Positions 59,346-64,000 of a stretch of 64,000 nucleotides of DNA are shown piece after piece. Every line of letters begins with the position of its first letter. The first letter of the stretch is position 1. The translations under genes were made by a program, and so were the position numbers. The DNA is taken from the NCBI GenBank assembly GCA_032719365.1, contig CM064872.1, positions 21,669,572 through 21,733,571 on the forward strand, read 5' to 3'. The stretch is from Prinsepia uniflora (taxonomy: Eukaryota > Streptophyta > Magnoliopsida > Rosales > Rosaceae). The notes beneath the pieces are model-generated. The model had not been told where the DNA came from. It made no database searches and was given only the letters and a program-made list of their open reading frames with translations.

Positions 59346-59429
59346 AGTCAACCGCACGCTGAAAGAGGCATAGAATCAGTCAAACAACCTAAACACGACC
59401 TCGCAACAGACACAAACCAACAAACCTAT

Positions 59430-59441
59430 GCTCTGATACCA
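59430..59441 (-). promoter_or_regulatory. Primer binding site of the gag-only element
   Basis: Minus-strand TGGTATCAGAGC, two bases from the end of LTR K. Confidence 0.92.
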
Positions 59442-59443
59442 AT

Positions 59444-62345
59444 TGTCAGGACCCACCCCTATTATCACCCCGATAACCGAGGTGAACCCTGCTCCCGTCT
59501 GATAACCCAACACTAAAGACCGAAATAACCACACAAAAATCACAAATTACACTGTCAGACGAAGGAGAATTTAAAACACAACAAGTCAACCGTTATACAG
59601 AGTTTAGTACAAGTCAAAGTAAAACAAAACCACACACAGAGTACACGCACAACGGAACACTGAAACTACTCTGGGAAAACGCTCGAATATTCTATGCCTC
59701 CGACGCTGCCTCAACGTCAACCCCCACGCTAGCTCCACGACCTGGAGGGCAATTAAAACTAGAAAATATGAGTGGACCAAAAGAATTAAAGTTTCAAAAA
59801 CTGTTTCATAACAAAACAGGGTTTGGCCTTCCGTTTTGAAAACATGCATGCATAACCCAATTTATGAAAAACATTTCTAAGTCATATGATTTTCAGCATA
59901 AAAACCGTAGTAATATAAACACAGTATAGTAAACGTTATAAAACATTAACAGTAAAACAGAAGATACCAATATAATCATCCGATCAAACCTGCTCGATCT
60001 ATCTGAGTCTTTAAACTCCCGAGTCTTTAAACTCAATCCATGCCTCAATATAATCCGAGTCTTTAAACTCCCGAGCCTTTATACTCAACAGGCCTACGGG
60101 GGAAATATCAGTATATCCAAGTCTTTAAACTCCCGAGTCTTTAAACTCAATCCGAGTCTTTAAACCCAATCCGGGCCCGTCCCCCGTCAAATATAATCCG
60201 GGTCTTTAAACCCAATAACCAGATCCAGCAAATCCAATCCAAAACCATTTGAAAACCTTTTCGAAATCCACATCCAAACTCGAATCCGAAATCACTGGCC
60301 CGAAGCCCTTCCGGCATCCAGAACCGTCATTCCGAACCCAAATCCGGAATTCCACGTTTCAACTTTAAAACCAAATTCCGCTTTCCGAAATCCGATTCTA
60401 AAACCGAAAACCTTGATCATCGAAATCATGTTCCAAAATCCCTTTATAATCATTGAAAACCATTTATCTTTTAAAATCCCAAAACCATGGCATCATAATC
60501 AGAAATCAAGCATTTCTCTTTAAACGTGCCAAATACGTAATTTCTCGAAAAACGTGCAATTAAGTAAAACAGTTATAGCATATTTACATAACCATGAAAT
60601 CACATATAAAACCATAAAACAAGTCATTAAAAGCAGTTGTGCATGCTCAGTTTAAGGATGAAGTCCACTCACAGTTACCGGGCACGTCACTCGCGTCCCG
60701 AACGTCCTGTACGTTCCTTGACCTCCTCGGGGATTCTCGATCCTATCGCAGTCACCAAAATACGTCACTAACACGTTAACGAAGGTCCTCCTAATTTTCC
60801 CCAAATTCCCCGAACGTTAAACATAACTAACCGAGACCCTAAACCTTCGCCCTCGTATAACTAACCTAAAACGACGTCCGATTAACCCGAAACCTAGCCC
60901 AAAAGATTCGTTACAACATCTAGACCAAAAATCTAGTTGGAAGTTTCAAAAGAAACCGCCGCACGTGCCACTCAAAGTGGTTGCGCGTGGGCCTTACGCG
61001 CCTGAACAGAAACACTGTTCATCGTCTTCCCCGAGACCGTGCACTGTTCTACACCGGCGTGGCCGGTTCTCCGCCGTCCGCCGTCCGTTTTCCTTCCTTT
61101 TTCCTCCCCTAGCTTTGTCCTACCTTGAGAAATTCATTCCCCTCAACCAAACACAACAACACGGCCTCTAACTCGTCGTCCCTAGCTCGAACCCGTGACC
61201 AACGAAAACCCCTGTTCTTCAATCCGACCACCGGTGTCACCCCCCATCACGGTTTCGACATCTACAGGTTCCTAAGGACCTAAGGAGTCGATTAGCACTC
61301 ACCAACTGCCTCGACTCGACTTCAGACTCCTTGACTTAACGTCTGAAACAAAATAGAAAAACAGAGCAAACAGAGGAAGAAGAGCAATTACCTACTGGCC
61401 GTCCACCACCGTGCTCGCCGCCGCGTTCCCTGGAGTTCACAGAGCAGTCCCAGCTCCCCCTCGACTTTGATTGGATCAGAACACAACAACACCACCACCA
61501 AACACCCACGAAACCTCTCTGTTTTCCTGAGAACTCACCCTCGCCTCACACACAACCGTTCACCTCTCAGTCGTCTCAACACAACCCTGCACGCTTAACC
61601 TCCCTATGAGCACACTCACACACTCACAAGGATCACACCTCCCTGTAATTTGATCGATTCCTCCCTCCATCTCACTCTCTGTTTCTCTCTTGTGCACGAC
61701 TACACAAACACACACACGACCCGTTTTAATTTTGCACCGTGCACAATCCTAGAACCCGCTACACACACCACATGTGTCCATCATCCCCTGGCCCAACTCA
61801 AAATATCCCAATCAGCCCTGTACACATGGCCTTATCAGATTGTCCCAAATCCCAAGGCACAAAAAGACCAAAATACCCCTAATGTCCAAATTATGATTTT
61901 ACCCTTAACCGTTCTAGACCCATATCTCGCTCCTCCGACGTCAGATGAAGGCATGCCGCCTGTCGTTGAACTCAAGAAGAAGAGATCTACCTAACGGTCC
62001 TCTGTCTACGCGTAAAAACCCGATCGTGCTAAAAGTCAACTTTTCCCCCTATTTTAACCAAATTATGAAAGTGCCCCCAACCTTCCGAACATCACAACTT
62101 CCTCCTCGGGTGACGGAATCGGGTGTGCCACCTGTCTACGGACCCGTGACGTCCCAAACTACGTCACAGTCACCGGTCAGTGTCCAATTGACCGCCAGAA
62201 CTCAAAGTCAACTTTTTGCCCGTTCTAGGGGCAAAATCGTCATTCTACGCCCAAAGTCCCACAGTAACCAACTAACCACCAATTAAGCGTACTAATCCGT
62301 CACTAATCACTTTACTATTCCCGACTCCCGAGATGGGTCGTTACA
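59444..62345 (-). repeat. 5' LTR 'K' of the gag-only element (2,902 bp)
   Basis: Near-identical to LTR J by eye. Inverted repeat 62146-62167; GTGAGTGGAC on the minus strand at 60663-60672; hairpin array about 60000-60210; ATGAGTGGAC at 59768-59777; CTCCAG at 59742; short frame to TAG at 59692. The (GGGTCCT)GACA end is intact. Confidence 0.9.
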
Positions 62346-62782
62346 ATTAGAATGTGAGTAAGGTATGGTTGGAAAAGCTCTAGAAGTCTAGTTTCCAATG
62401 GTTCAAGAATTGCTCAAATTGGAGTCCTAGAGCCACAGGAATTCCTGTTTTGGTGAGGCATAGTCAGTCTACGTGGGAATGATTATTTGTTCTACTAGGA
62501 ATTGAAGCTTTGCACATTTTCCAGCTGTTCCATCTTCTAAAATTCCAACAAGCAACCCAAATTCCAAGAAAATTAAGGAGAAGAATTTCCCCTTTTTAAT
62601 TAGGATTTGTTTTCTCTTTTTAAATTAGGAGTTTCTATCACATTTTTAATTAACTTTTGTATTTATTCTTTCATTAGGATTTAGAATACCTTTTATCTTT
62701 AGGACTTTTATTTAATTAGTTTAATCCTTTTCCTTTTAGAATTTAAATTGTGAACTCTTATTTATTTGAGGATTAATTTCCC

Positions 62783-62791
62783 CTATAAATA
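62783..62791 (+). promoter_or_regulatory. TATA box of the Athila-like LTR
   Basis: CTATAAATA followed by GAGAGGCTTAAG, in a position expected for the U3/R boundary of an LTR with about 460 bp remaining. Confidence 0.6.
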
Positions 62792-63258
62792 GAGAGGCTT
62801 AAGTTATTTGTAAGGGTCACCCATTTTTGTACTAAAACTCTGCTGAACCAATTTTCCATTTTCAATAAATTCAAGATTTCTCGTGCAAGGTTAATTATAC
62901 CATAGTTCATCCTCTACACCTTCATCTGTGGCATAGTCAGGCTGTCCTTGAGTGTCTCACCAAAGAGTGCCCAATCACTTCGTATCCATAGGGTGTCCCG
63001 AACAGAAAAAGTGTAACACGACCTCTTTACCTTATAATTATCTTTTTTGCTTGAATATCTTGGTTTATGAATTGATTTCTAATATTATTCTTGGTTTTAT
63101 GATTTGTATTGCTTTAATATTCTATGTGTTTTATGATTCTAGTTTTAGTTATGATTGTATGTTTGTGCTTAATACTTGATTAGATATGTCGGGCTGTCCC
63201 CAAGTCTACTTTAATGCCTAGTTTTTACTTTAATGCCTAGTTTTTGCGTATCAATTTT

Positions 63259-63276
63259 TGGCGCCGTTGCCGGGGA
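63259..63276 (+). promoter_or_regulatory. Athila-type primer binding site
   Basis: TGGCGCCGTTGCCGGGGA, the primer site characteristic of the Athila/Tat branch of plant gypsy elements (tRNA-Asp type), five bases after the LTR. Confidence 0.88.
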
Positions 63277-64000
63277 TTGAAAAATCTTTTGTGTGATTTC
63301 GTTTGTGTAAATATGTTTATAATGTAAATATCTTACTTGTGCATAAATACCATACTTACTTATAAATATTCTCAATTTCCTATGTATATTCTTTTCTATA
63401 TCTCGTCTTCTTTTCATGTACATATTCTCACCTAACTCTCTTGAAGGAACACTCTATATACAATTCACTTAATTTAAGGCACATGAACTAGACTTGGGGA
63501 CGCCCTAGTCAAGGAGGTCGCGCATGAACTCGACCCTCGGATTCAAGATGGATTGACGCCTTACCTAGAGACAATTGGTCTGCACGATGTGGAGTTCGAA
63601 AGAGTGCATAGATCTTGCATCGAATGAGTTGATTGAAGCACTTCGTCTAGGCTGAACACGTTAAACTTAAGCGCTTGTTGGGAGGCAACCCAATGTAGGA
63701 GTCTACAACAGATTTGCATTCTCTTTCCTTATCTTATATTTTTCGTTTGTTTTTATTTTTATTTTATTTTCGTAGAACTCTATCTCATACTTGATTCTAT
63801 GCTTTTACTTTGATATATTGAGGATAATGCCAACTTTAAGTGTGGGGGAGGGTTTTACAACTTTTTGAGTCTTAAAAAACAATTAAAAAAAAATTGTGTG
63901 TTTTAAGTTTTTGTTTTTAAAAAAAGTCTTAGGATGCTCTTCACTTGTCGATGATAATAATAGAAAGAAAAAAAAGATAAGATATGGATGAAAGATGATC
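63277..64000 (+). other. Athila-like internal region, non-coding, runs off the window
   Basis: No gag is seen. Instead, TTGTTGGGAGGCAACCCAA (63675 on) and GAGGATAATGCC...AAGTGTGGGGGAGG (63820-63850) appear, sequences usually found near the 3' end of Athila internal regions. This suggests an internally deleted, non-autonomous copy. Confidence 0.6.

Larger units (their letters stand above)
54694..62345 (-). mobile_element. Gag-only Ty3/gypsy retrotransposon nested in the Athila-like LTR
   Basis: 5' LTR K (59444-62345), primer site 59430-59441, gag pseudogene, a protease start, then about 650 bp without recognisable pol, purine tract beside 57603, and 3' LTR J (54694-57602). Duplications ATCAG (54689-54693) and ATTAG (62346-62350) match at 4 of 5. 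The internal part is only 1.84 kb: RT, RNase H and integrase are missing. It would need the enzymes of a related full-length element. Confidence 0.9.
54435..63253 (+). mobile_element. Athila-like 5' LTR, interrupted by a gag-only element
   Basis: Probable start TGTGGAGTAAAG (54435) and end GCGTATCA (63253), directly followed by an Athila-type primer site. LTR sequence occupies 54435-54693 and 62351-63253, about 1.16 kb. TATA box CTATAAATA at 62783-62791 and a poly(A)-like CAATAAA near 62863. The end has a tandem TTAATGCCTAGTTTTT duplication (about 63210-63246). The start is inferred, the end is well supported. Confidence 0.7.

Overview
The window is a plant nuclear repeat block, almost certainly angiosperm. 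It contains Ty1/copia, Ty3/gypsy chromovirus, Athila-like, Cassandra-type TRIM and BED/DUF659 hAT elements, with no recognisable single-copy host gene. Initiator-Met tRNA primer sites and an Athila-type primer site (TGGCGCCGTTGCCGGGGA) are visible. I suspect a woody eudicot but cannot name a species. Nearly every gene here belongs to a transposon and is broken by stops, frameshifts, deletions or later insertions.

Layout. (1) 1-19.5 kb: a decayed copia element is the oldest layer. A hAT element sits in its integrase (8-bp duplication GTCACATG, TIRs at 483 and 15190). A long gypsy solo LTR sits in the hAT (TATTT duplication). A chromovirus with a large internal deletion sits in that LTR (6559-13233, CAGGC duplication). 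A segment of about 715 bp (14939-15653) is inverted, which explains copia, hAT and LTR pieces in the wrong orientation. A Cassandra TRIM with 5S-like LTRs sits in the copia reverse transcriptase/RNase H part (17486-18152). (2) 19.5-24.1 kb: solo LTR D on the minus strand (AATAA duplication) carries solo LTR C on the plus strand (CTCAG duplication). (3) 25.4-43.9 kb: an apparently non-coding LARD-like gypsy derivative on the minus strand, arranged internal-LTR-internal-LTR. A 5'-truncated chromovirus on the plus strand (34287-40128), with a nearly whole RT/RNase H/integrase/chromodomain frame, is embedded in it. (4) 45.5-48.4 kb: solo LTR H. (5) 49.65-51.26 kb: a decayed gypsy pol on the minus strand. 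(6) 53.7-64 kb: a truncated LTR, then an Athila-like LTR into which a gag-only gypsy element on the minus strand (54694-62345) inserted.

How the parts relate. The long LTRs (2.6-3.3 kb) belong to several diverged families but share one internal plan. There is a 22-bp inverted repeat GTGACGT-N8-ACGTCAC about 130-180 bp from the LTR start. A duplicated block around GTAGACAGG follows. Next come splice-site-like signals that outline a short middle exon. A pair GTGAGTGGAC / GTCCACTCAC brackets an array of small covarying hairpins, with CAG 26-29 nt after the second member. In six LTRs a short frame ending in Glu-Ala and a stop begins exactly at that CAG. Near the LTR end lies a block GTCAGACGGGAGCAGGG. 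This shared module, which looks like a spliced and partly coding LTR leader, is the best candidate for something undescribed. All copy comparisons were made by eye; no alignment or database search was run.
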